64,000 nucleotides of DNA, taken from positions 6,816,992 through 6,880,991 of the forward strand of contig JAJEKV010000058.1 in assembly GCA_021234155.1 (NCBI GenBank), read 5' to 3'. Shown one piece after another: positions 44,955-56,540 of this stretch. Under the pieces are notes generated by a model. It was not told the origin of the DNA, did no database searches, and saw nothing but the letters and a program-made list of their open reading frames with translations. The DNA is from Isoetes taiwanensis (Eukaryota > Streptophyta > Lycopodiopsida > Isoetales > Isoetaceae). Position numbers and translations under genes: made by a program. Numbering within the stretch: the first letter of the stretch is position 1; every line of letters begins with the position of its first letter.

Positions 44955-45358
44955 AAGCCCGCGCCAGTAAGCGATCAGATCTTAAGCTGTCGGGTCTTTC
45001 TGAAGAAGAAGCAGATGTGACAAAAGCAGTAAGTGAATTTTTTGAAAACATAATGCATTTGCATGATCCTGGTTTTGTTAACTGTTTTCGAGTAGGAAAG
45101 AAACAAGAAGGTAAACCGAGACCAATTATAATTAAGTTTCAAAGTGTGCAAGCACGGGATCGAGTCATGTTTAACAGGGGCGTGCTTAAAGGGCAGAGGC
45201 TCTGGTTAAACGATGATCTCACGCAGCAACAACAGAAGGAATTCAGGGATAAATTGCAGAAGATGCAAGCGTATAAAGCAGCGGGAAAGCATGCATACAT
45301 TCAAGGAGGCAAGTTATGGGTAAAGGAAAGTGGAAGTCAAGCTAAGATTGTGGAATAG
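44955..45358 (+). pseudogene. LINE ORF1, RRM-like and C-terminal domain
   Basis: Continues ORF1 from 31754. LKLSGLSEEEADVTKAVSEFF, CFRVGKKQEGKPRPIIIKFQS and RDRVMFNRGVLKGQRLWLNDD match the L1-type ORF1 protein (Transposase_22 style: coiled coil, RRM-like, C-terminal domain). The TAG at 45356-45358 is followed in the same frame by ORF2. Confidence 0.85.
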
Positions 45359-45628
45359 GAACTCGGGACCCTCAGGTGTTTGATTTGGAATATTAACGGT
45401 TTTAATGACAGAAAACAAGTCACAATTGCATCTATTTTGGAAGCTATAGATTTGTTTGTTCTTCTAGAAACTTGGGAACATGAGACGAATAGGTTAGGAA
45501 ACTTGCCAGGATTTGCATTATTTGAATCAGTATGGAACATAAAAGGTATGGGAAGAGGTAGAGGTTTTGGTGGCATTGCTTGCTATGTGCGTGCGCAATA
45601 TGTTCAAGCAAACAAAGTGGTAAAAACA
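45359..45628 (+). pseudogene. LINE ORF2, start of APE-type endonuclease
   Basis: In the same frame as ORF1, separated from it only by TAG. LIWNINGFNDRKQVTIASIL and VLLETWEHETN are the first endonuclease motifs (N and E). There is no ATG before the IWNING motif. Interrupted at 45628 by the Helitron; the frame resumes at 50576. Confidence 0.85.
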
Positions 45629-46279
45629 TCTACTTACTTAAAATGTTTTTGCCCTTTCTCTCACGCCGGTGTGCCCTTTCGGGCTCCCAAAACTCACGCT
45701 TTTCCCGGCCAAAACGCTTTTTTCCGGCCAAAAGGCTTCTTCCTAACATTTTTTTTTTCTTCTCTTTATTTTTCCGGCAGCGACTTTATCTCTCTTGGTT
45801 GTGGGCGGTGCCCATCGGTTAACGTGTGCCCGGCGGCAATTAGGTAACACATCCAGCCCTCGCTATGGTCCGATGGTTTCTTGCACTCCGGCGATGTTGA
45901 ATGTGAGAGCCGAGACCGGATTCTGCTCCACCACTTTCTGATACAAACAAATGGGGCTTAAATAATCCGGTTTTTCCTTGCATATAGCATTTTTTGGCAA
46001 GCAAAGTGACAATGAAAGGGAGATGACTAGCAGATGAACTTTTTTTCCTCCTCCTCAATCCGGCCATGAGGAGGTGGCAGATTCAGGGTTTTAAGATCAG
46101 GGTTTTCTTATCATCCTTCGATAATATCAAGAAATACTTCTTTTGCATTCGTGTCTTAATCGGCTGTGGCAACTCTTAGTGTTTTTGCTTCGGATTAAGT
46201 AAAGGATTAAGTTACAATCTTCGGTGAAGCAGAGCATTTTGTTTTTTTCGTAGTTGGCGTTTTTTTATCCTTCCTTACC

Positions 46280-48010
46280 TGGCTAATAATCGGGATGATT
46301 CGCTTCCTGCTGCTTCCATGATTTTTTGCCAACGCTTCACGATGGCAGAGGCAATCAAGCATCCTACCAGCTTCATCCGGCATCAAGTATCAGATTTTCC
46401 AAGGCTTCTGGTTCTTTCATTTCTTCATTTGATTTTGTCAAGTTACAGTCTTCAGGAGCATCATCATTACAACTTTTCTCCCAGGCAACTCGAATCTTAA
46501 AGCCCCAGGCAGCACCGGATCCATCCAGCATTAGGTAGAATCCTTCCAGTTCCTTCATTTCTCATTTTATTTTTTAATGTTTATAGCAAAGCCTTTTTGA
46601 GATTTTGAAGAGCTTGGGGGAGATTTTTCGAAAAACTTAGGTTGGGGCTGAATGAACGATCTGCCATGGCATTTAGGTACGTTCTTTGTACCCCTCTATT
46701 TTAGGTTTTTGTAACGCCCATTACCATGTTTCTTTCAAAATGCAGAGGCGGTTGAGGATCTGGAAAGTTGATTGCATGCTGGAGTTAACTGTTAAGCAAG
46801 GCTTCATGCAGTTTGTTTACCGTTCTTCTCCTCCGTCTTTCATGATCTCTCTTGAAAATGCAGAAGCAAATCGATCAGAGACCATCTCAAACAGTGCCAG
46901 GTGAAATCCTAATGCCATTGTTATGTAGCTTCACCATTCCGCAAATTGTGCAGTGACTTTGTACCATTTGCTGGTTAATCTGACATTTTCTCATAGACGA
47001 TGCATGTTAGGCATTTGCCAGTTCGTCCATCCTATATTACCTCAGGGATTGAAAATTTAATCCTTTTGAAAGGTTCCTTTTTTTAGGAATCAAAGAAAGC
47101 ATCTATATATTTTGATTTGGATTAGCGACATCTGCGACAATCTGTCCTACTTTGCTTTGCTTTGTCTTGGAAAGCATTTTAGATTACAGTTTGTGTAGAG
47201 CTAGGCCGTTTTTTGCAAGATTCCTGAATCACATTCAGGGCAAGATCTGATAATGCAGGACCATTTTTGTAAGTTGCAAATACATCTTATTATAGATTTT
47301 GTTATGGTTCTTATTTATAAAGCATTTTGTAACTTAAAACTCTACGTGTCTCTGTGTCTTTTCTGTCCATTATTCCATCTAGCACATGCCATCATCCATG
47401 CAGGAACAAAGGAAGTCGCCATATTCTATGGCAGCGTAGCAGACTTTAGAAGGTTCATCATTGAGAGTATCTTTTAGACTACTACCATTTGATAGTCTTT
47501 TGTTCTTCTGTGGAACGTGCAGGTACAATATTTTTCTTCAAAATAGTTTTTATTTCTTCAAAAGATCTGAGGTTAAAAATAGGCTTCGATTTGTATTGTG
47601 GAGGTAAAGTTGCTTCAAGAACATAATTCTTGATTTACAGGAAGTCTTATTGTTTCAGGCTAGGCAGGCTTTTCATTTTTGGACATCCCCTGCTGCAGAG
47701 CGAGATCTTAATTTGCCAACCCCTTTTTGTTGCATTTTTTAACTGGTCTATGAACTCTGGTATGCCTCTCCATTTATTCTTGCCTACTTTCTTTTTCTGT
47801 GGTTTCCACAGTTGATCTTTTCTTTTTGCGTTTCTAAAACCTGGCTGATGGATCCTATTCTATGCAAGATTTATGAAACAAAATGTACATTGATGATGCA
47901 GCTTATAGGCATTGCAAGAAATTACTCAAAGTGGTTATGCTCCAATGCTGCTGGATTCAAATTCCCTCTGGCATTAAAGGTGCACAAAATCTTGATTCTT
48001 TGATGTAATG
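46280..48010 (+). pseudogene. Possible captured exons inside the Helitron
   Basis: Several short open stretches are bordered by splice-like signals. One is 46745-46902, after TTTCAAAATGCAG and before GTGAAAT (RRLRIWKVDCMLELTVKQGF). Others are 47402-47475 after ATCCATGCAG, 47640-47720 after TTTACAG (EVLLFQARQAFHFWTSPAAERD) and 47899-47979 after GATGCAG and before GTGCAC (LIGIARNYSKWLCSNAAGFK). Helitrons commonly carry gene fragments. I do not recognise the donor gene, and individual exons may be chance. Confidence 0.35.
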
Positions 48011-48689
48011 CTTTCCTTTTTAGAAGTTAGTTTTCAAGTTAGGCTTCATATTTTTGAATGCATGTTACCATTTGATCCATACACAATTGTTGCATACCAC
48101 TGCATGCATTATTAGATGAGTGGCTGGGTTGTGCCATGTGGCACATCATCACTGATTGAACTATAGTATAAAAGCCAGTTGTGGCCACCTTTGGAGTAGA
48201 CTGAAGTTTTTATAAATTGAGTTTGTAGACTCCAGCAAGAGGAAGGGGTATTCAAATTTTAGAAATCTGGATGTAGCCTTCATTGGGACAAAAGATGCAA
48301 GGTATGTCTGTATTGCAAGTATTGAATCATTTTGTAATGTTAACAACCTTGGTATCTTTGCGTGTCTGTAAACTACTGTCTATCAATTTATTGCAAAGTG
48401 TAGGGATAGAAGTACTTATTTATCCATCTATTGCAAAATGTAGGGACAGAACTTGCGCTGCATCTATGTTTATGCTTATCTCTTTGAGAATGGATTAGTT
48501 TGGAATATTTGGGGTTCAAATCTCCTGCAATCTATTGCATCTCCGTTGTTATATATGCATTGCAGTTCTATTAAGTTGTTCATTCGTTGGATTTTTGGAC
48601 AGAGGTTTTACACAAAGGCCTAGGGCTTTTGAGTTGCAGCTTACAAGGTTTGATACCACTTTGCCGTGGAAGTACCAAACTATTTTGGA

Positions 48690-50060
48690 TGAGACAAATA
48701 GACGCCAAGTAAAATAGAAGCGAAGAGGTTAAATGCCAAGTAAAAATAGAAGCCAAGAGATTAGCCCGGCAACATTTTGAGAAAATTAAATTTGCCCAAA
48801 CACTAAAATGGAGTTTCCTTCCGAAAGTGGAAATTACTTTAACTAGAAATTGTGTCATTATATCCCACTCAAGATTAGATTATTTAGAATTAAGTAGTTT
48901 TGCTACAAATCCAAATCTATGCACGACGACGACCATTAACATCTTTCTTTTAACAAGGCACACATCTTCAAATGCCAACCCAACTATTCATCAAACATAG
49001 TTTTACAAATGCAAAATCTACTTACTTAAAATGTTTTTGGGGGAGGGTGTCTCCCTTTTTTTTGGCCGCCGGTGGTCACACACTATTTTCTGGCCAAAAA
49101 GCAAAATTTTGGGATAGAAAAAAAATTCTTTCTTAAAGAGTTTTTTGGGCGTTATTCTTTAAGCATTTCCTTAAGAAAGTATGCCGAGATGATTCCTTTC
49201 ATTAGTCTGCAACATCTTGATCCAGCACGCCAGATTTGCCTTTTTTCCCTCGATTCTTTGCAAAAACGACTTGCTTTTTCCAGAAATCATGACCATTCTT
49301 ACAAGCGTCAATCTGTGGTGTTGTGAGTAGTTCCATATATCGACGTTAAAGGCCAAGTAAAAACACAAGCCATGACATTAGCACAGCAACACCGGGTACA
49401 TATTTACTATTGGATAATGTAGTGCTTTTTACCCCGGCTAGGATGTTATCTGTAGGAGAGGTAAAGATACATCATGGGAGCATCTATAAAAGTACAAATT
49501 ACGCCCTTTTGATGATGTACGCCATGTGGAGATGCATATTTAGAGTTCCATCATGAACTAAAGTATGCCAAGGAACCAGGACAAAATTTTGTATTTTACA
49601 TTTCTGTATCTGTTTTTTGTTGATGTACTTAACTACCTTTAAGGGTGACATTTTGAGCATAAGTTTGTACCTGTTTTTTGTTGATGTACTTAACTACTTC
49701 TAAGGGTGACATTTTGAGCATAAGTTTTAGATCTACCTTTCAATTTTTTCTTCTTTAGAGGTAAATTAAGTACCCCCAACCTTCCTTATAAAGCATTATT
49801 TTCTCTATTAAAATTGATAAATGCAAACAAAAATACTTATAAATGCAAATAATGTCCATTCTTGCGAGATGTGACAAAAATTGCACATGCGGACGTTAAA
49901 TGCTGAGTAAAACATATGCCAGGACAATAGCCTGGCAACGCCGTGCACACATTTATTAGTATCACCTCTAATGTTTTATGTTACCCACGCAACAAGGCCA
50001 AGTAAAAACACAAGCCATGACATTAACACGGCAACACTGGGTACACATTTACTATTGGAT
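48690..50060 (+). repeat. Diverged Helitron ends and a duplicated about 400-bp segment
   Basis: A second 5'-end-like TCTACTTACTTAAAATG starts at 49017. Variants of GGCCAAGTAAAA...GCCCGGCAAC...ACACATTTACTA lie at about 48700-48780, 49340-49405, 49894-49965 and 49985-50045. The sequence at 49372-49735 is repeated with divergence at 50010-50290 (GATAATRTAGTGCTTT; TTTAGAGTTCCATCATGAAC). Confidence 0.75.
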
Positions 50061-50575
50061 AATATAGTGCTTTAAACCTTGGCTAAGATGTTATCTGTAG
50101 GAGATGTAAAGATATGTTATGGGAGGATCCCTTGATGATGCGCGCCATGTGGAGATGCATATTTAGAGTTCCATCATGAACTAAAGCACGCCAAAGAACC
50201 ATGACAAAATTTTGAGTTCTACATTTATGTACCTATTTTTTGTTGATATACCTAACTACTTCTAAGGGTGACATTTTGAGCACAAGTTTTGGATTTGCCT
50301 TTCAACTTTTTGTCTTTAGAGGTAAATTAATTACCCCCCACCTTCCTTATAAAGCACTATTTTCTCTATTAAAATCAATAAACATAAAGTTTATACATTG
50401 ATAATACTGTCATGAGACAATTTCAATAACAAAAGTACTTACAAATGCAAATAATATCTATTCTTGCGAATATCAAGATGTGCTGTTGACAGAAGTTGCA
50501 CATACGGACGTTAAAGGCCGAGTAAAAGCACATGCCAGAACATTAGCCCGGCAACGCCGGGCACACGTTTACTAG

Positions 50576-53565
50576 TGTGAATTTAAACAGTATATGTGGC
50601 TGGAAATTAGAGGCCAGATTGTAATTTATATTGCAGTGGTATATTTTGCTCCACCAGATAGTTCTGTGTACAAGCAATCAGGTATTTCCTCTGAAGATCC
50701 CTTTATCCATCTTGCAAAAGACATTGCTGAATTTAAATTAAAAGGACCGGTGTTTTTGGCTGGAGATTTTAATGGTCGGATTGCTCAGCATCAGGCGGGC
50801 ATCAAATTGGAAGGGATAAGAGATTTATGGCTACAAGAACTGTCTGATCATGAAATGAATTTAGCAGGTTGGCAAAGATTTTCTGATGATGCTGAAGAAA
50901 ACGACATGGGACATCTTGTGCTTCAGTTGTGTGAGTCCGCTGAAATGGTGATTTTTAATGGTATACCCAGATTTCCTTCTTCTGGGAGCATGACATGCAT
51001 CTGACCACAAGGGGCTAGTGTGGTAGATTATCTAGCGGGAGAACCTGCTTGGTTGAGAATTGTGGAGGATTTTTGGGTAGAGGCAGAACCTGAGTCAGAT
51101 CACGCTGCTCTAAAGTTTAATTTGTCTGTAAAGTTGTGTAAGGAAACCACTAAATATGCTCCACAAGGTAAGTTGAAGTGCAAATGGGAAAAGGCAGCAG
51201 ATTACGCCATAGAAATGGAAAATGCTCTCCAGGCTATTGAATGGTCAGGAGATTTATCAGAAAAAAATACATTGCTTATGAATACAATATCTGAAGTGGC
51301 CTCTAGTGTCTTTGGGAAGACTAAGGGCGGTAGACATCTGAGAAAGTCTCAACCGTGGTGGGATGAAGAATGTGCACAAGCTAGACGAGACTTTTATCAT
51401 TCTTACACCAAGCTGGAAGCTAGAAAGAAATTTAAGAAGCTTATAAAAAAGAAAAAGGGAATTTGGGAAAAGAAATGGCAAGAGAAGCTTCTACATGAAC
51501 TCCAGTATTTTCCCAAGGATTTTTGGGCTAAACTGAAACCGGCAATATCTGCTGCAAGGGATTTTAGTAGAGACGAGTTACTAGATTATGCCCGCGATCT
51601 CTATACTGTGCCAGGGGCAGCCCCTATGGATTTAGTATCTGGAGACGTGCCAGATATATTTGATGCGGAGGATGTAAAGATATCTTTGCAAAAGATGGCA
51701 AATGGGAAAGCTAGAGATACTGAAGGTTTGCCATTGAGATGCTTAAATGGGGAGGGGAGACTCTTCATGCTAAAGTGGCCGAGTTGTTTAACTTGGCGCT
51801 TAATGTTGGTTTTCCTAACCAATGGTGCCAGAACAGGATTGTGACTATTCTAAAAGCTGGGGATCCAACTTGTATTCAGAATTATCGCACTATTATGATT
51901 AGTAGTGTGATGGCTAAGCTCTTTGGGGCTATAGTCGAGAAAAAGATTTCTGGTTGGGCTGATACGCATGGGGTGCGAGCCTTGGGCCAGCGGGTTTTGA
52001 AAAAAGATCACTCACAAAGTGGATCACCTAGTAACTTTGCGCGTCATGGCAGAGGGAGCTAAGGGTGCAGGCCATGCATTATACTGTTGTTTTGTTGATT
52101 TTACGAAGGCATTCGATAGAGTACCTCGTACACATCTAGGAGCACGTTTGGATAAATTGGGTATACCTATTCCATTACGAAGGGCAGTTTCACGGCTATA
52201 GGAAAAATTGTTGGTGGAACTTACATTTCCATTAGATGGCCTAGAGAAAGTAGAGAGCAATATTGGGGTGAAGCAGGGGTGCCCTCTGTCACCCACACTT
52301 TTTGGCCTTTTTATTGATGAGATTGAGGCATGGTTAATGAACGCGGATGTGGGAGTGGAGGTTGGTGAATATTTTCTGAGACTTTTGCTTTATGCTGATG
52401 ATGTGATACTTGTTTCTAGGACAAAGAACGGTTTTGCAGCGTTTGTTGTATGTGCTGGAGCAGTTTTGCAAGAAAACTGGCATGAAAGTGAATAAAACTA
52501 AGACTAAAGTTATGGTCGTTGGTTCTCGAGAATCAATAGTAATGCATCTTGATGGGGAAACTCTGGAACAGGTAAAAAGGTATAAATATTTGGGGATTGA
52601 GTTTACTAATGACTACAGGTGGTCTATGGCGGTGGAGAAACGCGTGTCTGGAGGTTTCCGTGCTTTGTATTATTCTCTGAGCCTGTGGCGACAAAGAAAC
52701 ATCTGGTGTTGGTCTCTTAGGAGGCTTATGTTTAAAGTAATGGTGCAGACAGTTGTGCTTTATGGTTGCCCAGCTTGGGGGCCAGGTTTAGCTAGGGCAA
52801 AGTGGATGGAAATTGAACAGGTACAGAAGAGATTTCTGCTAGAGGAGCTGGGGGTAAAAGTTCAAACCCCTTATGAGATGTTATTAGCAGAGGCGGGATT
52901 GTATCCGCTGGAGGTGGAAGCGTTGTTTCAAACTCTCACCTACTATCAGAGGGTACAGAGCATGGGGGATAATAGGATACCTAAGCAGGCCTTGATAGAA
53001 TCTCAAACACAGCATCATGCAGGGTGGTATAATCACCTTGTGGATTGGGTGGCTTTTTGGGGTATGGATCTTAATGATCTCCCACTTACAGATGTAGGTT
53101 TGCGTGCATATGTGATTGAGCGGGCATTACAGAAGATGTGGCCAATTGGCGATGTTGGGGTAAAGCGAAATTTCTATAGACAAGAAGTTAATGCTATGGT
53201 AGTATATGGAGCAAGCCTACCTAAAGATGGAGCTTAGCCGGAAAAAACGGCAATTAATTGCTAAATTCAGACTTAGTTCTCATTCTTTGCAGATTGAAAA
53301 GGGACGAGAACAAGGGATCCCCAGAGAGCTGCAATTCTGCCCATGTTGTTTTGAAGCACGAGTGGAGGATGAAGACCATGCTTTGATTAGATGCTCGGCC
53401 TTTGAGTATATACGAGAAAGTCACCATATCACGTGTAGCTCTCTATCAAAGCTATTCGATCTTTCTCCATTAGACCTCGGAGCATATCTTTATGAATATC
53501 TGAAATCTAGAAATGAGTTATTAGCTCTATATAAGATGGCTGAAAACTTGCTCGCCCAAGGGTGA
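50576..53565 (+). pseudogene. LINE ORF2, endonuclease 3' half, reverse transcriptase, zinc-finger C-terminus
   Basis: The endonuclease continues with LAGDFNGRI and ESDHAALKF; an in-frame TGA lies at 51002. RT motifs are QNRIVTILKAGDP, NYRTIMISSVMAKLF, YCCFVDFTKAFDRVP, GVKQGCPLSPTLF and the catalytic LLYADDVILVS (about 52390), then YKYLGIEF. The C-terminus has CPCCFEARVEDEDHALIRC, a C2HC-like finger. Frameshifts lie near 51735, 52015, 52420 and 53205, and a TAG lies at 52199. The copy is inactive. Confidence 0.9.
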
Positions 53566-53631
53566 GCCTTTGTTGATTAATACTGTTGTTTTCTATTTTC
53601 GCTGATGGACCTGAGGGTCTGAAGGCGTGAC

Positions 53632-53633
53632 AA

Positions 53634-53688
<55 letters not shown>
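53632..53688 (+). repeat. (ATAA)n 3' tail of the LINE
   Basis: About 14 tandem ATAA units directly after the LINE 3' untranslated region (GTGACA). Some LINE clades end in such short tandem repeats rather than pure poly(A). Confidence 0.9.
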
Positions 53689-53849
53689 CGAGAACATCAA
53701 CGGTCTATACTCTTGGCTTTATGGTTTAGAGGCAATAGTTTAAGATGAAACTGAATGGAAACATTGGCTATCTTTCTGTTGCAACAGGGATCATCTTTCT
53801 ATATTGTGGAGTTCTGAAGGCACGAAAAGAGTATATGGAGTATAGGTCT

Positions 53850-54119
53850 TTCTAAAAGAAGTTGTTTCAAGGTCTCAATAACATATTCTTCTAAATGCAT
53901 CTTTTGAAAGCATTTCCATGAATCCTTATTGGATCCATTCTCAGCATATCCAAAAATTAATGTGTTCCAAGTCACAACACTATGAATTGGTAGCTTGTCT
54001 AATATATGTCATGCCTCTAGAAGTGAGCCACATTTGGCACACATATCAACTAGAGTGCTACCCATGAAAGGACCATCTTCCAAACCATTACGTGCAATTT
54101 CCATGTGTATTTTCCTACC
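53850..54119 (-). pseudogene. PPR (PLS-class) protein fragment
   Basis: The minus strand reads GRKIHMEIARNGLEDGPFMG, then LVDMCAKCGSLLEA, stop, HILDKLPIHSVVTWNTLIFG, YAENGSNKDSWKCFQKMHLEE. This is a run of pentatricopeptide repeats with the KCGS, VVTWN and GYA signatures. PPR proteins bind organellar RNA. An in-frame stop replaces the usual residue after LLEA and both ends are truncated. Confidence 0.85.
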
Positions 54120-54366
54120 CTTGGGTAAAAGCATGAAAGGGTGTCTATAAATGTAGCCCTTTTTGTACATATATGCACATTTTTGGAATAACTGTCATCA
54201 TGACCCGCTAGTAACTGCCACGATTAATGGCTATCCACCACTCTGAAACCGCACAATTATCGGATTTTGAAATTCTTTACCAAATTCTTTCTTGGTTTGC
54301 CTCTCGTTCACTATCCCCGCCCCGCCTTCTCTGCTTGAATTCCGATCACGAATTCTTCATCTAGCT

Positions 54367-55398
54367 ATGGCCCCAAAACGCCCCCAGATCAGTGCTTGCT
54401 CATCACCACAGCCCAAGCAAGAAGCCAGTGCTTCCGGCAGTGGAATCTTACCTCCAAGGAGTTTACATTTGGGTTCTGATGTGATCCAAGCCAAAGACCT
54501 CCGTGATAAACATGCAGAGGCCCACATACCCAACCTAGAGAAGGTTATGAACGAGGTATGGGGTGAAGCTCCAAAAAATAGACGAGGATTCAAGGAAGGG
54601 AGATGCTTTTTTTAAATATTATGAATTGGTTTATGGCAAGAAACAGGTTACAAACCATTATATTAGCATTTGCTCTTCACTTGAAGGGACGGCTTGTTGA
54701 TTGGATGGACGTGGCTAGGACCGCCAAAGATCTTGCCAAAACTTCAGAAATTACAGAGGACCCTACAACAGGTAAATCCTCAAATATCAAACAGGACATC
54801 ATATTGCAGCAGAATATTAGAGCCCTGGGTTATTCTAGATCAGATGTTGACACAATAAAGCAGTTACTTAAGCATGGGTTGGAGGAGAAAACTAACCTAT
54901 TGAATGAAGTAGAAAACCTTGGGAAGAAAAAGGAGGGATGCATTGAAGGTCATCACCGGATTGAGGGTAGAAAGGATATGCTATCCAGAAGATCTGCAGC
55001 AGATCTGCCGAGAAAATAGATGAGACAAAACAGAATTTGACAAATTGTCCGAGTGATCTGTTAGAAATCAAGTTATCTTCGGAGTGTTGAAGTACAAGTT
55101 GGAAGACTTGGTTATGAGTAGACATGAGAAAGAGCAGCACTCTTCTAAGCTAGAAATTGGTTTGCAGGAAGCAACTAAAGAAATTGAAAGGCATGAAATC
55201 TCAATTGAACAAGCAAAGGAAAAACTTAATTGCATTGAATTGGTTCAGCAAAGGCATTCACAGATTTTGGATTTCATGGGGAGAGCAGGACCTATTGTTC
55301 TGCACCCGAGGCCCTATCCTGTAGGAGCTACTTCTATAGAGCAGTTCATCACATTCAGTTCATGTACCGAATTGCATAAAAGGTTGCATCTGGGATGA
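54367..55398 (+). pseudogene. Coiled-coil protein gene fragment, paralogous to 12185-12625
   Basis: ATG at 54367 opens MAPKRPQISACSSPQPKQEA. The frame includes DLRDKHAEAHIPNLEKVMNE and shifts near 54600. It then reads FALHLKGRLVDWMDVARTAKDLA, LGYSRSDVDTIKQLLKHGLEE and a charged coiled coil (ATKEIERHEISIEQAKEKL). It ends HKRLHLG near 55398. I do not recognise the family. The part 54745-55190 is shared with 12185-12625, so it is a repeated, possibly mobile, gene. Confidence 0.5.
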
Positions 55399-55399
55399 G

Positions 55400-55990
55400 G
55401 GCATTCGAATTCAGCTTGGTTTCCCTGCTGTGAAAGGTATGCATTGCTCTCAACTAATTTAAACTTATATTTCTCTTAATTCATATTTGTTATTGTAATC
55501 TGCAGAGTTCTACATGTATGGCTTTCAGTGCATTGCTATTCCTTGTACATGTATAACTTTTAGTGTACATCTGTAAGCAGAGGTACCCAACAATTTGTTA
55601 TTGAATTGTAATTGATTTGTATTTGTGTACAAATATTTGCTTCCATATTACACAACAACAAACATTACCTGAATTTGATACAATATATTTGGAAACAATC
55701 AATTTATAGGCAATATCAGATCCATCTTATCAAAAACTTCCCACGAGAAAACATCACGAAAACATTACAACCAGAGAACAATACAATAAAAAAGATCATC
55801 CGAAAGGCTATACATTATGATAGAAAATACAAAGGGTCGAAAGATTTCATTGACAAAATATTACAGCAAAATGGATCATCCGAAAAGTTGTTACTTCAGT
55901 GTCCGAAAAACATTGTACATGGGAAAATTAGGTCACTGCTTGGCATATCCTGGTGCCTTAAGAACTATAGGAAATTAAGCGTGAGGGGGG
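55400..55990. other. No gene recognised
   Basis: AT-rich. A plus-strand frame at 55612-55995 has a Lys/Asn composition typical of chance in AT-rich DNA and no domain. Confidence 0.35.
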
Positions 55991-55991
55991 T

Positions 55992-56540
55992 TTAGTCCTC
56001 CTTCTTTAGGAGGACAGATCCCCCCCTTGAAATCATGACCTCGCAATGCACCTGTGCTCCGTCGCGTGCAATTGCAAGGGCACCAACCACCTCGGGGCTA
56101 TAAGTGAAGTCCAGTGTCGATCCGACAGCAGCATTGATTTCTTCCTGGGTCACTAGGACATTGTGGAATACCACAACACTTAGAGGGATGGGCAGCATAG
56201 AACTGGTATCCGAGCTAGATGTTGCTCGGGTCCCCTTCCGAGGTGAAGAAGAGGCTGTTCTCTCTCCGAAAAATCTACCCCGAAAGGAAAGACGGGATGT
56301 GTGGGTAGACTGAGAAGTGTGATCCATAGCCCGAGGTCCACTGCATACAATGAAATAAAGGATCAGACAAAAAAAGACAAGAGCAAATTAAGGGACTTGA
56401 ACTAAAAACCAGAACCAAGACGAGAGCCAAAACTAAGAACGCTTACCTGATACAGTTACCAATCGGGGAAGGCGCAGGAAGAAGAAAAAGAGTGGTGTGA
56501 GGGACGGAATTGGAGATGGCTTAAATAGGTCGATATCAAT
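55992..56540 (-). CDS. Predicted small two-exon gene, 111 aa, unknown
   Basis: CDS at 55992-56327 encodes MDHTSQSTHTSRLSFRGRFF, a Ser/Arg-rich start, then a compact part (LSVVVFHNVLVTQEEINAAV, DFTYSPEVVGALAIARDGA). Upstream on the minus strand an untranslated exon ending CTGTATCAG is followed by a GTAAGC donor (56448-56453). An acceptor TGTATGCAG lies just before TGGACCTCGGGCTATGG. A TATTTAAG box at about 56519-56526 could be the TATA element. Splice signals and the full ORF support a gene; no homologue is known to me. Confidence 0.45.

Larger units (their letters stand above)
45629..50575 (+). mobile_element. Non-autonomous Helitron (4.95 kb)
   Basis: The 5' end TCTACTTACTTAAAATG follows host A. 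The 3' end is hairpin GCCCGGC-AAC-GCCGGGC (50546-50562), 13 nt, ending CTAG, followed by host T. This fits the Helitron A/T insertion rule. Removing it joins the LINE frame exactly (VVKT / CEFKQYMWLEI). No Rep or helicase domain is visible, so mobility depended on another copy. Related 3'-end remnants recur inside it, and the left 3 kb looks like captured, spliced host sequence. Confidence 0.92.
31361..53688 (+). mobile_element. LINE non-LTR retrotransposon, interrupted by a chromovirus and a Helitron
   Basis: ORF1 is 31361-31754 joined to 44955-45358. ORF2 is 45359-45628 joined to 50576-53565. The 3' end is an (ATAA)n tail at 53632-53688. Interruptions are the chromovirus (31755-44949 plus TSD copy) and the Helitron (45629-50575). 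ORF1 is an L1-type coiled-coil protein; ORF2 has an APE-type endonuclease and RT. The 5' border lies somewhere between 31021 and 31361 and was not fixed. ORF2 has several frameshifts and stops, so the copy is dead. Confidence 0.9.

Noticed and set aside
45629-50575. An autonomous Helitron with Rep/helicase
   Set aside because: No Rep HUH motif or helicase motifs were found in any frame of the interval.
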